DNA of 64,000 bases from Candidatus Ornithobacterium hominis (GCF_951229915.1 NZ_OX579588.1:1054001-1118000); one strand, 5' to 3'. Counted from the first letter of the stretch, positions 37,964 through 48,500 are shown. A program made the numbers and translations. Notes: generated by a model from the letters alone, not told the origin.

Positions 37964-38971
37964 ATGAAAGACCCTATAATCGTTGGCATAGAATCTTCTT
38001 GTGATGATACTTCTGTTGCAGTGCTTCAAGGTAATAAAATTTTATCTAATGTCATTAATAGTCAAAAAATTCATCAAAAATATGGCGGCGTTGTTCCTGA
38101 GCTAGCATCCAGAGCCCATCTCAGAAACATCATACCCGTTTTCACGGTTGCCTTGCAAGAAGCAAATATATCGCTTAAAAATGTAAATGCCATAGCTTTT
38201 ACGCAAGGACCTGGGCTAATGGGTTCACTTTTGGTCGGCAGCAGCTTTGCCAAGAGTTTGTCTCAGGCACTCAGCATTCCCCTCATCGGTGTCAATCACA
38301 TGCAAGCTCATATTTTTGCTAACTTTTACGATGAAAAAAATTCACCTGACTTTCCGTTCCTGTGTCTCACAGTAAGTGGCGGCCATACACAAATTGTGAA
38401 AATAGAAAGTATAGATTCGCTCAAGGTAATTGGCGAAACCAAAGACGATGCTGCTGGCGAAGCCTTTGATAAAATTGGTAAAATGCTCGGTTTGCCCTAC
38501 CCTGCTGGTCCGTGGATAGACCAACATTCAAAAACAGGAAACAAAAATCGCTTTGATTTCACCAAACCAAAAATGGACGCTTATAATTTCAGCTTCAGTG
38601 GATTAAAAACGGCAGTAAAATATTTCCTAGAAAAAAAATGTGATGAAAATCCTAACTTTATTCAAGAAAACTTGAATGATTTATGCGCTTCCATCCAAAA
38701 AATTATTGTAGAGACTTTATTAGAAAATTTTTTAAAGGCTTCTAAAAATTTAAATATCAAAAATTTAGTTCTAGCAGGAGGAGTATCCGCAAATTCTCTT
38801 CTTCGAAATAAATTTTTAAGTTTAGAAAAAGAAAATTACTCAATTCACATCCCCCCCATTGAATTAACTACAGATAATGCCGCAATGATTGCCATCGTAG
38901 GGCGATTGAAATACGAGAATGCTCTTTTTTCTGATTTAAGTGTAACTGCTAACCCAAGATTAAAACTATGA
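37964..38971 (+). CDS. tsaD: tRNA N6-threonylcarbamoyladenosine transferase subunit TsaD
   Basis: 335 residues, the usual length. It transfers the threonylcarbamoyl group to A37 of ANN-decoding tRNAs. Seen: GIESSCDDTSVAV at residues 5-17, SRAHLRNI, NHMQAHIFANF (metal His pair) near residue 110, LTVSGGHTQIV, and AGGVSANSLLR (ATP site) in the C-terminal half. All key motifs are present. It overlaps rsmE by 4 bp. A dyad copy at 38735 encodes FLKASKN. Confidence 0.97.
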   Translation: MKDPIIVGIESSCDDTSVAVLQGNKILSNVINSQKIHQKYGGVVPELASRAHLRNIIPVFTVALQEANISLKNVNAIAFTQGPGLMGSLLVGSSFAKSLSQALSIPLIGVNHMQAHIFANFYDEKNSPDFPFLCLTVSGGHTQIVKIESIDSLKVIGETKDDAAGEAFDKIGKMLGLPYPAGPWIDQHSKTGNKNRFDFTKPKMDAYNFSFSGLKTAVKYFLEKKCDENPNFIQENLNDLCASIQKIIVETLLENFLKASKNLNIKNLVLAGGVSANSLLRNKFLSLEKENYSIHIPPIELTTDNAAMIAIVGRLKYENALFSDLSVTANPRLKL

Positions 38972-39678
38972 ATTTATTTTTTGCTCATTTTGAGAACAAC
39001 CAAGCCATTTTAGATGAAAAAGAAACGCATCATTTAGAAAAAGTTTTAAGGCTTAGAAAAAATGATAAAGTCTTGGTCACCGATGGCAAAGGCAAAATGT
39101 TTGAAGGTCATGTTCTAGAAATTACAAAAAAACAAAGCTTAATCTCTCTAGGAAAAGAGCGAGAAATTCAAAATAATTTCCCTGAACTTTCAGTCGCTTT
39201 TGCACCGACAAAATCTAATGAGCGTTCTGAAATTTTGATTGAAAAAATAGTGGAACTAGGCGCAAGAAATATATTCCCTATAACGTCTTTTCATTCCGAA
39301 AGAAGAAAAATTAACGTAGAACGATGGCAAAAAATTGCAGATGCCGCAACTAAACAAAGCTTGAAAGCTCATCGCTGCCAATTATATGATTTGCAGGATT
39401 TTAAAAATTTTCTAAGCCTTAAAAAAAATCTAGAAAATAAATTTATAGCCCATTGCAATTCAGCGATACCAACTAGTTTGCTAAAAAACGTTCTGTCGCC
39501 TGGCGAAGATAGTCTAATTCTAATCGGCCCCGAGGGTGATTTTTCTGAAGATGAAATTCATACAGCTATAGATTTAGGCTACAAAAGCATTAGCTTTGGA
39601 AATCAGAGATTTAGAACAGAAACTGCCGGAATTTATTTTGCAAGCGTTTATAACTTTCTGAATACATTTAGAGCATGA
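38968..39678 (+). CDS. rsmE: 16S rRNA (uracil-1498-N3)-methyltransferase RsmE
   Basis: 236 residues. N-terminal PUA-like domain (HHLEKVLRLRKNDKVLVTDGKG), then a SPOUT methyltransferase with KSNERSEILIEKIVELGARNI, SFHSERRK and the knot motif IGPEGDFSEDEI; LGNQRFRTETA appears as FGNQRFRTETA. It methylates N3 of U1498 in the 30S decoding centre. It is in an operon with tsaD and converges with the DUF493 gene, the 3' ends overlapping by 11 bp. Dyad copies at 39048 and 39414. Confidence 0.95.
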   Translation: MNLFFAHFENNQAILDEKETHHLEKVLRLRKNDKVLVTDGKGKMFEGHVLEITKKQSLISLGKEREIQNNFPELSVAFAPTKSNERSEILIEKIVELGARNIFPITSFHSERRKINVERWQKIADAATKQSLKAHRCQLYDLQDFKNFLSLKKNLENKFIAHCNSAIPTSLLKNVLSPGEDSLILIGPEGDFSEDEIHTAIDLGYKSISFGNQRFRTETAGIYFASVYNFLNTFRA

Positions 39679-39949
39679 TGACTCCTTTGATTTCTCCTAC
39701 TTTTTTATAATAAAAAATGACTTGGTCTGCATCTAATGCAAAAATTCTAACGGTAATGCTCGTGTATTTACCTTTTTTGGATTCTCGGGTTGCCACTTGT
39801 GGCCTAGCTCCATCAAAGATTTGCTGAATTTCTGCCATCGTTTTATTGCTTGTTGGTATGATAAATTTATAAACAAAATCGGTAGGAAATTCTTCAACTT
39901 TATTTAACTCGTTTTTCAAACGCTCATAAAAATCTTTTTCTTCATTCAT
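39668..39949 (-). CDS. DUF493 family protein
   Basis: 93 residues of the small DUF493/YbeD-like fold. EEFPTDFVYKFIIPTS near the start and ESKKGKYTSITVRIFA in the middle fit the family. The function is unknown; an ACT-like regulatory role has been suggested for relatives. It lies 3 bp after pdxH and is certainly co-transcribed with it. Confidence 0.8.
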   Translation of the reverse strand: MNEEKDFYERLKNELNKVEEFPTDFVYKFIIPTSNKTMAEIQQIFDGARPQVATRESKKGKYTSITVRIFALDADQVIFYYKKVGEIKGVIML

Positions 39950-39952
39950 TTT

Positions 39953-40594
39953 TTAAGGGGCTAATCGTTCTATTTTCCAATCATAATTCTCCTGCAAAGT
40001 GTATCGAAATCTATCGTGTAATCGATTGGGTCTTCCTTGCCAAAACTCCATACTCATTGGCCTTACTAGGTATCCACCCCAATTTTTTGGCCGCTTTGGT
40101 AGGGTATTATTTTTTTCTAAAGCCTTAATTTTTTCTTCTAAAACTTCTTTGCTAGAAATCACATCGCTTTGTGGTGAAGCAATCGCACTATATTGACTTG
40201 GTAGAGGTCGAGACTCAAAGTAACCATCAGATAAATTTTCAGCCAATTTTTCGGCTCTTCCTTTAATGATGATTTGCCGCTCCAAGACAGGCCAAAAAAA
40301 AGATAAGCATATGTGGGGATTTGCCGCTATGGCTTTTCCTTTCTCGCTATCATAATTGGTGTAGAAGACAAAGCCTTCTTCCGTATATTTTTTGAGCAAA
40401 ACCACCCTCGCTTTAGGGAAGTCATCCAGCCCTATTGTCGTCACAGTCATTGCGTTAGCTTCAGTAATTCCCTCATCAGAATCTGCTTCTAAAAACCAAT
40501 CTCTGAAGAACTCCAAAGGATTTTCTTTCAGATTTTCCTCCAGTAGTTTCTCTTTCCCATAAGATTTTCTGTAATTACTTAAATCTTGCTCCAT
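39953..40594 (-). CDS. pdxH: Pyridoxamine 5'-phosphate oxidase PdxH
   Basis: 213 residues from the ATG at 40594 (MEQDLSNYRKSY). A TTG seven codons upstream overlaps a TATCTTTG promoter box and is rejected. An FMN enzyme that makes pyridoxal 5'-phosphate. Seen: ARVVLLKKYTEEGFVFYTNY (FMN and substrate), SFFWPVLERQIIIKGRAEKL, SQYSAIASPQSDVIS, and the C-terminal signature MEFWQGRPNRLHDRFRY, ending ERLAP. Complete and standard. It is the first gene of a unit with DUF493. A dyad copy lies at 40120. Confidence 0.96.
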   Translation of the reverse strand: MEQDLSNYRKSYGKEKLLEENLKENPLEFFRDWFLEADSDEGITEANAMTVTTIGLDDFPKARVVLLKKYTEEGFVFYTNYDSEKGKAIAANPHICLSFFWPVLERQIIIKGRAEKLAENLSDGYFESRPLPSQYSAIASPQSDVISSKEVLEEKIKALEKNNTLPKRPKNWGGYLVRPMSMEFWQGRPNRLHDRFRYTLQENYDWKIERLAP

Positions 40595-40629
40595 ACAATT
40601 TCTTATCTTTATCAAAGATAACTATTTCA

Positions 40630-41184
40630 ATGGAAAAATTCTTAATAAAACCAGGAACAATTTTAATTTCAAAACCAAGTCTTAGCGTAGACATTTTTAG
40701 CCGAAGCATTGTTCTAATTACCGATTACTCTGAATTTGGAGCGGTTGGTTTTGTACTGAACAAAGCAACTGATTATAAAACAGATGATTTAATAAAGAAT
40801 TTCCCTTTTGATATTACAGTTTTTGAGGGCGGACCCGTAGAGCAGGACAATTTATTCTATATCCATAGTCTAAAAAATATACCCAATGCAATTGCTGTTA
40901 CAAATCATTTGTTTTGGGGTGGAAATTTACAAGAAATCAATCATCAAATAAATTTTCTAAGCCTTAAAAATTTTAATCAAATTAAATTTTTCATTGGTTA
41001 CAGCGGCTGGTCTAGCGGCCAATTAGAAGAAGAAATAAAAAATAACTTTTGGGCCGTTGTAAATGATTATTCCTTCAATCCAATTGATATTCAAGAAGTT
41101 GAAGACTGGAAGAAACAAATGACTAATCTTGGCGGAGAAAATCTTCTTTGGGCCAATATGCCTGAAAATCCTTTATTGAACTAA
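40630..41184 (+). CDS. YqgE/AlgH family protein
   Basis: 184 residues. GTILISKPSLSVDIFSRSIVLIT at the N-terminus, EGGPVEQDNLFYIH in the middle and IGYSGWSSGQLEEEIK in the second half are the family's signature blocks. The biochemical role is unknown, though the family is widespread. It is divergent from pdxH; its 3' end overlaps the converging aminotransferase-like gene by 12 bp. A dyad copy at 40959 encodes FLSLKN. Confidence 0.9.
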   Translation: MEKFLIKPGTILISKPSLSVDIFSRSIVLITDYSEFGAVGFVLNKATDYKTDDLIKNFPFDITVFEGGPVEQDNLFYIHSLKNIPNAIAVTNHLFWGGNLQEINHQINFLSLKNFNQIKFFIGYSGWSSGQLEEEIKNNFWAVVNDYSFNPIDIQEVEDWKKQMTNLGGENLLWANMPENPLLN

Positions 41185-41979
41185 TTCAAGTAATTTTTTT
41201 TTAATTGCCTGAATATAATGATTGTCAAAATCCGTTTTTCTAAATTTGCTTAACGAAATAAGCTTATAAAATGGCGTGAAAATAAAACATTCATCTGCTT
41301 TTGTGATTTCAAATGGGGGTAGTGTTTTTTCTGAAACTGCATCAAACTCTGGCCATTTTTGGGCTAAAAGTAAAAATTTTTGACGAGCAGCAGTATCTCT
41401 TGCTCCATCATCCAAGCGAGGAGTTAATAATTCTTGCCCTTTAATTAAAAAAACATTTCCATAAAAAGAGCCAGTTAAATGGTTATTTTGATTTAACAAA
41501 AAAATATCATCCAATTCATTTTCAGCCCTGTACGTATTTAATGCATGCAAAAATCCATTAGAAAAATTAATCTGCGAAGAGAGATTATTTGCCATAAAAT
41601 CTTCTCTATAAATTTCAACTTCATTAAAGGTTGAAGTCTCTGGTTCTCTATGATTTTCATAAACGAGATGCTGCAATCCTTCTCCATTTAAAATACAAGA
41701 ATAGAGAAGATTTACTGAAATTTTACGATTATTTATAAAAGCATTTATATTTTCGATAAAATATTCTAATGTAAAGTCTAGAGAGATTTTAAATCTAGCT
41801 TTCCTAAGATTAGCAATCAGATGAAAATAATGATTTTCTGGGAAAATAATTTTGCCTTTGATGACTGTAATTTCTTCTCTGATGTGGAAATTCTCTAGCA
41901 AAGAAAGTGTATTTAAATTTATTTCTTCATGTTTAAAGAATTTATGCGTATTATAAACAAATTTATGATCCGATGGCAT
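41173..41979 (-). CDS. Degenerate class IV aminotransferase-like protein
   Basis: 268 residues with the fold pattern of BCAT/ADC-lyase class IV PLP enzymes: an N-terminal EENFHIREEITVIKGK-like region, a central NNLSSQ block, FLLNQNNHLTGSFYGNVFLIKG and LLTPRLDDGARD. By gap-free comparison with remembered flavobacterial homologues, the catalytic Lys of the LK(T/S)xN block is Ile here (SSQINFSN), and the Glu of the V-x-E motif is Gly (HLTGSF). PLP catalysis therefore looks impossible and a non-enzymatic or altered role is likely. It overlaps the START-like gene by 17 bp. Confidence 0.75.
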   Translation of the reverse strand: MPSDHKFVYNTHKFFKHEEINLNTLSLLENFHIREEITVIKGKIIFPENHYFHLIANLRKARFKISLDFTLEYFIENINAFINNRKISVNLLYSCILNGEGLQHLVYENHREPETSTFNEVEIYREDFMANNLSSQINFSNGFLHALNTYRAENELDDIFLLNQNNHLTGSFYGNVFLIKGQELLTPRLDDGARDTAARQKFLLLAQKWPEFDAVSEKTLPPFEITKADECFIFTPFYKLISLSKFRKTDFDNHYIQAIKKKLLELVQ

Positions 41980-42343
41980 GCTTTAAATCTTCCAATTGAG
42001 TTAACCATAATTCTTTTGCAGACTCTATTTCATCACTTTCGGCAAAGTCTGTCACAATAAGAGAAACATCATTTGTGAGGTCATCTACTTGTATTTTAAT
42101 CTCAAAATAATATTTACTTCCTTCATCTTCCTCCCACCGAAATCTTACATATTCATCATATTTAGATTTAATTAAAGTAGCTGTTTGTTCAGCGCCATCC
42201 CAAATAAATTCAAATTTATCACTTCTTGAGTTTACATTATCTGCAAACCACTCAGAAAGTCCCGAGGGAGTATAAATATAGTTAAATAAAAAGCTTGGCG
42301 AAGCCTGCACAGGAACTTCTAATTCAAATTTCTTTTTTGACAT
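41963..42343 (-). CDS. START-like / AHSA1-type domain protein
   Basis: 126 residues from the ATG at 42343 (MSKKKFELEV); an upstream in-frame TTG is less likely. FLFNYIYTPSGLSEWFADNV and KYYFEIKIQVDDLTNDVSL are typical of small Bacteroidota START-like proteins, which form a hydrophobic pocket. Ligand unknown. In related genomes this gene also sits next to the class IV aminotransferase-like gene, as I recall, suggesting linked function. Confidence 0.8.
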   Translation of the reverse strand: MSKKKFELEVPVQASPSFLFNYIYTPSGLSEWFADNVNSRSDKFEFIWDGAEQTATLIKSKYDEYVRFRWEEDEGSKYYFEIKIQVDDLTNDVSLIVTDFAESDEIESAKELWLTQLEDLKHAIGS

Positions 42344-42534
42344 TGTATTCAACTTAACATTTGTCGCAATTTAACAAAACCAAATCGAATAAAAAATTAT
42401 TATAAAAACTTCTAGCCTAATAAAATTGAGAAGGCTTTAAAAAATTGCTCAAAAACACTAATCTAAAAAGTAATCTCATTTAATAATACGGGGAAGAGGT
42501 TTAAATTTTCTAAGCCTTAAAAAATTTCCATAAA

Positions 42535-42562
42535 AAAACCGCTCTTTTACAAAAGCGGTTTT
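42535..42562 (-). terminator. Intrinsic terminator of the TlpA-like gene
   Basis: AAAACCGCT pairs with AGCGGTTTT (9 bp, 10-nt loop). On the minus strand the T-run continues as seven T, placed 5 bp after the stop at 42567. A dyad copy (42512) lies just beyond. Confidence 0.8.
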
Positions 42563-42566
42563 GAAT

Positions 42567-43976
42567 TTATAAAAATCTTGTTAATTGATCAAATAATTCT
42601 TGCTTATCGCTAGGGCGTTTAGCACCCCACACTTTCACTTTACCATCTTTCCCTACGATGATATAATATGGAATTCCATTTTTCAGCCTCTCGTCCAACT
42701 CCGCTTTTAACTGAGGATTAGCCCGCATGTGCAAACCCGTTAACCCTAAACTTTGAGTCATTGCTCTCCAGTCCTCATCTTGCCTTTCAGAATCTACCGA
42801 TAAATACAAGGGTAAAACACCCATTTCTTCTAACTTTGCGTGGTTTTTCTTAGAATATTGCAATTCCAGTCGACACGCGCCACACCACGTTGCCCACAAA
42901 TCTACGTAAATCACTTTGCCCCTCAGCTGCTCAAACAAATCGCTTAGAGAATTGATATTCTCATAGTTTTCCACAAAAGTGATTTCCTTTTTGGGCTGGT
43001 GATAATCTCTCACTTCTTGAATCAAGGCTTCTAATTTTTCAGCCAACGCACTGTTGGGGTATTTTTTTTTAAAGGCTTCAAAATTTCCTATCCACTCCCG
43101 CTCAAAACGGTGAGACGAAAGCCCATCATAAATCTTATTTGCCCAGTCCCATTCCTGAAGATCAGGGGCTAAAATTTCCTGAAAAAATGCAATTTGCGAA
43201 ATTCCGTAAGGAACGTTACCAGCACCAAAGTTCAATCGCCCCTCCGCTTTCAAATCTTGTAAAGCTTTATATTTATCTAAAAACGGAATCGGCGATAAAT
43301 AATTGGTCAAATACGGATTTTCTAAGGCTTTAGAAAAAATATCTTCATATTCTTTCCCATAAATTTTTAAAAATCTCTCAGCCAAATTCTTTTCTTCATA
43401 AAAATACCGATATGTAAAGAAGAAATCCGTAGCTAAGAAATCTTGATATTTTAATTCTAAAAGATTTGAAAATAAAGTAAATTCAGCCTGATTTATCCAC
43501 TTATTTTTTAAGCCTTCATTTAATTTCTCTTGATTCTCATTCAGCCAATTTTGATGAATTCTCAATTTATCTGAAAGCGTTTGCTGAGCTTCCAATTCCT
43601 CAAATTGATTAGCATTTTCAAAAAGACCTAAATTATTTATAAATTCTTGTTTAGCCGCCGTTTCTCCTGCAAATTCATATTCTTCAGCATCAAAATTTAC
43701 AACATATTTTTTGCCTGGCTCGGCATAAATCATTGCAGTCACAAAATTATTAGTCACACTCACAAATCCAGCTTTATTTAATTTCTTTTCTATCATAAAT
43801 CTTTGATTTTCAATAGAAACAATTTCATTATTCGCTGCAAAATACTTACCATTTACAGGGAAATTAAAAAAGACTTCTGGATCGGGTGAATTTTTGATTT
43901 CTCCAGAAATTTGAATATTCTGTGCATTTACTGCAAAGACAATGGAAAATATTAATATAAAACTTTTAATTTTCAT
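42567..43976 (-). CDS. TlpA-like periplasmic thioredoxin protein
   Basis: 469 residues. Signal peptide (about 1-18, IFSIVFAVNAQ), a DUF4369-like N-terminal part (IQISGEIKN), a long helical middle, and a C-terminal thioredoxin domain (about 340-469) with the redox motif WATWCGACRLE, then GIPYYIIVGKDGKV (cis-Pro). It reduces or shuffles periplasmic disulfides; the partner is unknown. It stands alone with its own terminator. Dyad copies at 43024, 43072, 43324 and 43510. Confidence 0.87.
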   Translation of the reverse strand: MKIKSFILIFSIVFAVNAQNIQISGEIKNSPDPEVFFNFPVNGKYFAANNEIVSIENQRFMIEKKLNKAGFVSVTNNFVTAMIYAEPGKKYVVNFDAEEYEFAGETAAKQEFINNLGLFENANQFEELEAQQTLSDKLRIHQNWLNENQEKLNEGLKNKWINQAEFTLFSNLLELKYQDFLATDFFFTYRYFYEEKNLAERFLKIYGKEYEDIFSKALENPYLTNYLSPIPFLDKYKALQDLKAEGRLNFGAGNVPYGISQIAFFQEILAPDLQEWDWANKIYDGLSSHRFEREWIGNFEAFKKKYPNSALAEKLEALIQEVRDYHQPKKEITFVENYENINSLSDLFEQLRGKVIYVDLWATWCGACRLELQYSKKNHAKLEEMGVLPLYLSVDSERQDEDWRAMTQSLGLTGLHMRANPQLKAELDERLKNGIPYYIIVGKDGKVKVWGAKRPSDKQELFDQLTRFL

Positions 43977-44208
43977 TTTCAGATAAATAATTGATAATTG
44001 CTTTAGTTTCTTTTTTATATAGCATTAGTTCTTTGAAAGATAATAAAGTTAATTTTAAAATCTTGATGGATGATAAATGATTTTCGGTACAAGATATACC
44101 AAATAATCTTTCTATTCCTATTATCGAACCTCTTCTATTACAAATCTATCATTTTTTTTACTCTTTTAGATTATTTTTTTTAAGGCTTAAAAAAAATTAC
44201 TCCCATGG

Positions 44209-45549
44209 CTAATTCTGTTGCCAATCGGGGTGAAACTTCAATACCGATGCAGGAATTGGCAAAACTAGCTTTCCGCTATTGGGCGTTGCCGTATACTTCA
44301 CGCCACCATATTCATGTGTGATGCTTTGTTCTAAGCCTGGAATCAAATTTCTTCTCTTCACATCAAAAACATGTGTTAGCGTAAAGTAAATTTCTTTTCT
44401 TCTTTCGTTTAAAATGTATTTTAACAATTCGCTTTGATTTGAAAAATCTGAAGCCATCAGCGGCTGATAATTAATGATTCGCTTTTCGCCCAATTGATTC
44501 AAATCTTTGATTGCCTCTTCGTTCTTGCCTAAGTGGGCATTGGCCTCTGCTCTTGTGACATACATCTCGCCCACCGAGGGTAATTGATTGTGATAAAAGA
44601 CAATGGCTGAATAGACTCCATAGCCAGGGTAAAAGGTGAAAAATTTGCTGTACCTGGTATCATTTACCGTATCTATAATGGATTTTAGATCTTTAGACGG
44701 GTTGGTATACGTTCCTGATGAGCCGCTAAAGAATCGAGAGCTGTATTGCTGGCTTTCATATGCTGTGCTAATGTTTTCTGCTTCCACATAATCAGCTAAT
44801 TTACCTTTGATTTCCAGCGCTTTATTAGCTGCATTTAGTGCTTTTTCAAAATCAGATTTGTATAAATAGATTCGTGCTAGGAGAGCATAGCCAGCTGCTT
44901 TGTCTGGTCTGGCTTTTCCGATTTTATTATTAGGTAAATTGGGAATTGCTTCTTCTAGATTATTTAGAATAAATTCATAGACTTCGCCTACGGTGTTTCG
45001 TGAGCCAATTTTTTGTGTAATATCAGCTTCTCTCACCAACGGAACGCCTGGCGTATCAGCATTTTTTGGGCTATAATGTTTTGCAAAGGTGTTAACTAGA
45101 TAAAAGTAATCTAAGGCTCTAAAATATTGTGCCTCTGCTTTGACTCTAATTTTATCTTGAGCTTTGTATCCTACGGCATCTTGAGCGGCATCAACTTCAT
45201 TGATGATTTTATTGTAAATATAAATATTCCCATAAGCTTCATCCCATGCTGGGACTGTAGTTGAGGGGTTGTAAAATCTTAAATCTCCGTAAGAATATAA
45301 TTGAAAGTTCTGATAATCAGGATTATTAGTATCTAAACTTAATTCTTCAGAAAACTCAAAATCATTACCAGTAAATCCTAAAATTTCTGCATTATCAATG
45401 CTATGAATGCTGTAGGCGTGTCCATTGAGTAATAAGTCGTAATCTTCTATAGTCTTGGGTATTACAACGCCTTTGGGCTGAACGTCCAAATAGTCGTTGC
45501 AAGCTGTGATAGTGGCTAAAATAGATAGAAATATAAATTGTTTTTTCAT
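44209..45549 (-). CDS. SusD/RagB family nutrient-binding outer-membrane lipoprotein
   Basis: 446 residues. A lipoprotein signal ends at Cys in ATITACNDYLD. SusD features: DYLDVQPKGV, a YNKIINEVDAA segment, RVKAEAQYFRALDYFYLVNTF (TPR-like), KARPDKAAGYALLARIYLY, and the C-terminal RRKEIYFTLTHVFDVKR. It caps the SusC-type transporter outside the outer membrane and binds the ligand, which cannot be named. It starts 2 bp after the SusC stop. A dyad copy at 44182 follows the stop. Confidence 0.92.
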   Translation of the reverse strand: MKKQFIFLSILATITACNDYLDVQPKGVVIPKTIEDYDLLLNGHAYSIHSIDNAEILGFTGNDFEFSEELSLDTNNPDYQNFQLYSYGDLRFYNPSTTVPAWDEAYGNIYIYNKIINEVDAAQDAVGYKAQDKIRVKAEAQYFRALDYFYLVNTFAKHYSPKNADTPGVPLVREADITQKIGSRNTVGEVYEFILNNLEEAIPNLPNNKIGKARPDKAAGYALLARIYLYKSDFEKALNAANKALEIKGKLADYVEAENISTAYESQQYSSRFFSGSSGTYTNPSKDLKSIIDTVNDTRYSKFFTFYPGYGVYSAIVFYHNQLPSVGEMYVTRAEANAHLGKNEEAIKDLNQLGEKRIINYQPLMASDFSNQSELLKYILNERRKEIYFTLTHVFDVKRRNLIPGLEQSITHEYGGVKYTATPNSGKLVLPIPASVLKFHPDWQQN

Positions 45550-45551
45550 GA

Positions 45552-48500
45552 TTAAAATATTAAGTTTAAACCTAAAGTAAATGATTTCTGAACTGGGGAG
45601 GTTCTTACGCCTAGACCTTGGGTTTCTGGGTCTATACCTTCGTTATTTTTTGCCCATAGCCACAAGTTGCTTCCCCTCACATTTAAGGTTAATTCTTGTA
45701 ATCCTATTGAGCTAGAATAATTTTGAGGTAAGGTGTAGCTTAACACTACATCTCTTAGGCGAATAAAATCACCGTCGATGACGTTTTTGCTGCTTCCTGC
45801 TAGCAAATTGCTGTAAACAACAGAGGATCGCGCTGGAATGTCTGTCACAAGTTCATCTCCTGGCTTTTGCCATGCTTTTGCTACATCTGCATGCACGAGG
45901 CTGACGTTTCTACTTAGAATTTCACCATTATACGTGTCTTTCAGCAATTTATGCCCTCCTTGATAAATAAATAAGAATGAAAGTACAAAGTTATTCCATC
46001 TTAAATTATTATTCAAACCAGCTACATGTATAGGCAAAGAAGAGCCTGCCTCTACTAGATCTTCTATGTTAAAGACATTCACATCAGTATTTGTATCTAT
46101 GTTTACTAATTTCCCGCTAGCTTGTCTTAGTTGAGCTATCCCTTCTGAGTTCAAACCTGCAAAATTAGTCACATACAATGCATTTGGTGCTCCACCTTTC
46201 AAGTTCATAATGCTACCTGCATATCTGTAAGCGTGAGCTTCGTTAAAGTAAACTTCTTTTACTTTTCCTTTATTATACCTGAAGTTCAGTTGCGTTTCCC
46301 AACTAAATTTATTAGTCAATACATTCTTTGTTCTAAGCCCAATTTCATAACCGTTATTGATGATACTGGCATCATTTCTCATGGCGTTTCCTGTTCCTAA
46401 AGTTGGGTCAATTTGTACATTAGATAAAATATCTTTTGAGTGTTTGCGGTAATAGTCTAAAGAGAGGTTCAATCTATTTTTCCAAAAATCAGTATCAAGC
46501 CCAAAGTTAAAAGTCCCCGTTTGTTCCCAACGAAGGTTTGGCGTACTATGGCTAGTAAGGCTCAGCCCCATTAAGTTTCCTACCCTTTGGACATAGGCTT
46601 TATGCGCAATATCAAATGGGCCAACATTATTAGCAATATTTCCATTAAATCCGTACGAAACCCGTAAATCTAAATTAACCGCATTTTCTTTTAAAAAAGC
46701 CTCTTCCCCTGCTCGCCACTTCGCTCCTACAGACCAAAATGGCTTATAGCGATACGCTGGGTCTGTACCAAATAAATTAGATTGATCTATTCTTGTGCTT
46801 GCTGTCAAAATATATTTATTTCCATAAACATACTGTGCATTGGCGTATAGTGAGAAAAACCTATTCTCACTGCTTCCAAACGAATTATCAAATACTAGCC
46901 CGTTACGGTAAGCATTGCCTCCTGGCATATAAATTTTCTCAAACTGATTATTATAAAAATTGTAATAATTAACTGGTAAAAATAAATTAGAATTAGCATC
47001 GTAGCCCAATCGGTCTGTAGAAGTTGATTCCGCTTGATTCGTTTGAATTTCACTTCCTACCAAAATATTCACATAGTGATTCCCCCAAGTTTTGTCAAAA
47101 TCCAATTGCCCTCTGAGCAAATAGCTGGTTTCTTCTCCGCGCGTTTCTTGCAACCTCCCCCCGATAGGGATGATTAAATCTGCCTTGTCCCCCGTGTAAG
47201 ACAACGGCGTAAAGTTATTGATAAGATGCCTCATATACCAAGAATCTGCATGAGCTAAATTCGCTGTTTTTAAAGCCTTTTTTTGAATTTTCCCTCCCAA
47301 TCTTAAAGTTACATCACGAGTCAAATCATAGTTGAGTAAACCTTGAACCCTTACCGACCAATCATCATTATGGTAGGCATAGCGTTTGAAATCCAGTGCT
47401 GGATAATATGTTTCATCTAGCAACCCAGCATTTATCAGTCGTTGAATTTCATAAGCATCCTTTCCTCCAAAAATTCCATTATCAATATTCCTATAAGCTG
47501 GTTTGGTAACAGATAGGGGATTTCTATGCTCGTCTAAAAGCCTGTCATAAGAACTAATATTAAAAATATCAGTAAAACTATTCGTATTTGCAAAATTCAA
47601 AGGATTTGATGAATACCGATTTAAACTTAAATTACTTTGAAAATTAAAATTCAACTTTTGAGTAAAGTTAACATCTGAAACAAAATCGAATAGAATTCGG
47701 TTATTCTTGTAATTCTTAATATTCAAAAACTCATCAGTATAGTTGAGCGAAGTTCGATATGTGATGAATTCATTCCCTCCCAAAACCGAAATATTCTGCT
47801 GATTAGTCAAAGGATTTTGCAAATAAACGTCTTTCAAATCCTTGGTATTATCTAAATTTTTTAAGGCTTGTAATTTACTATCAAACTCTGTAGCAGTAAT
47901 GTAGCCATAGTGCAAATCGCTATAGAGTTGGTATACATTGTTATTCGCCCCGACACGATATGTGGCATTAGGTTTATTTGTTTCAAAAGCATTTCTATAA
48001 TTAATAATGCTTCCACTAGCCACTTCTTGCTTAGCAATTTGAGACTGAATCTCTACCAATTCGCTTGAGTTCACACGGTTCATCACATAGCCAATATCCA
48101 CTTTTTCCATAAAAGTTAAATTACTTGTATAGCGAATTTGCGTGCCAGATTTTCGCCCTTTTTTAGTTTCGATGACAATGACTCCATTAGCTGCCTTTGC
48201 CCCATAAATTGAACTCGCTGCAGCATCTTTCAGCAAATTAATGCTTTTCACCTCATAAGGATTAATGCCACTTAAATCTCCTTCGTACTGAAATCCATCA
48301 ACCACAATCAATGGCCTAGCGCTACCTGACAAAGTAGAGATTCCACGGATGGTCAACTCTTTAGAACTCGTAGGAGCAGAAGGATTGGTAGACAGAACTA
48401 AACCAGGGGATAAACCTTCCAATGCATCAATAATATTGGAACTTCCGCGGCGTTCAAAATTTTCTATATCAATTTTATCAAATGAACCTGCAGCTTTATT

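Noticed and set aside
39668..41184. Overlapping 3' ends of convergent genes as assembly errors
   Set aside because: Overlaps of 11-12 bp between intact convergent genes are normal in compact genomes, and all four proteins have standard ends.
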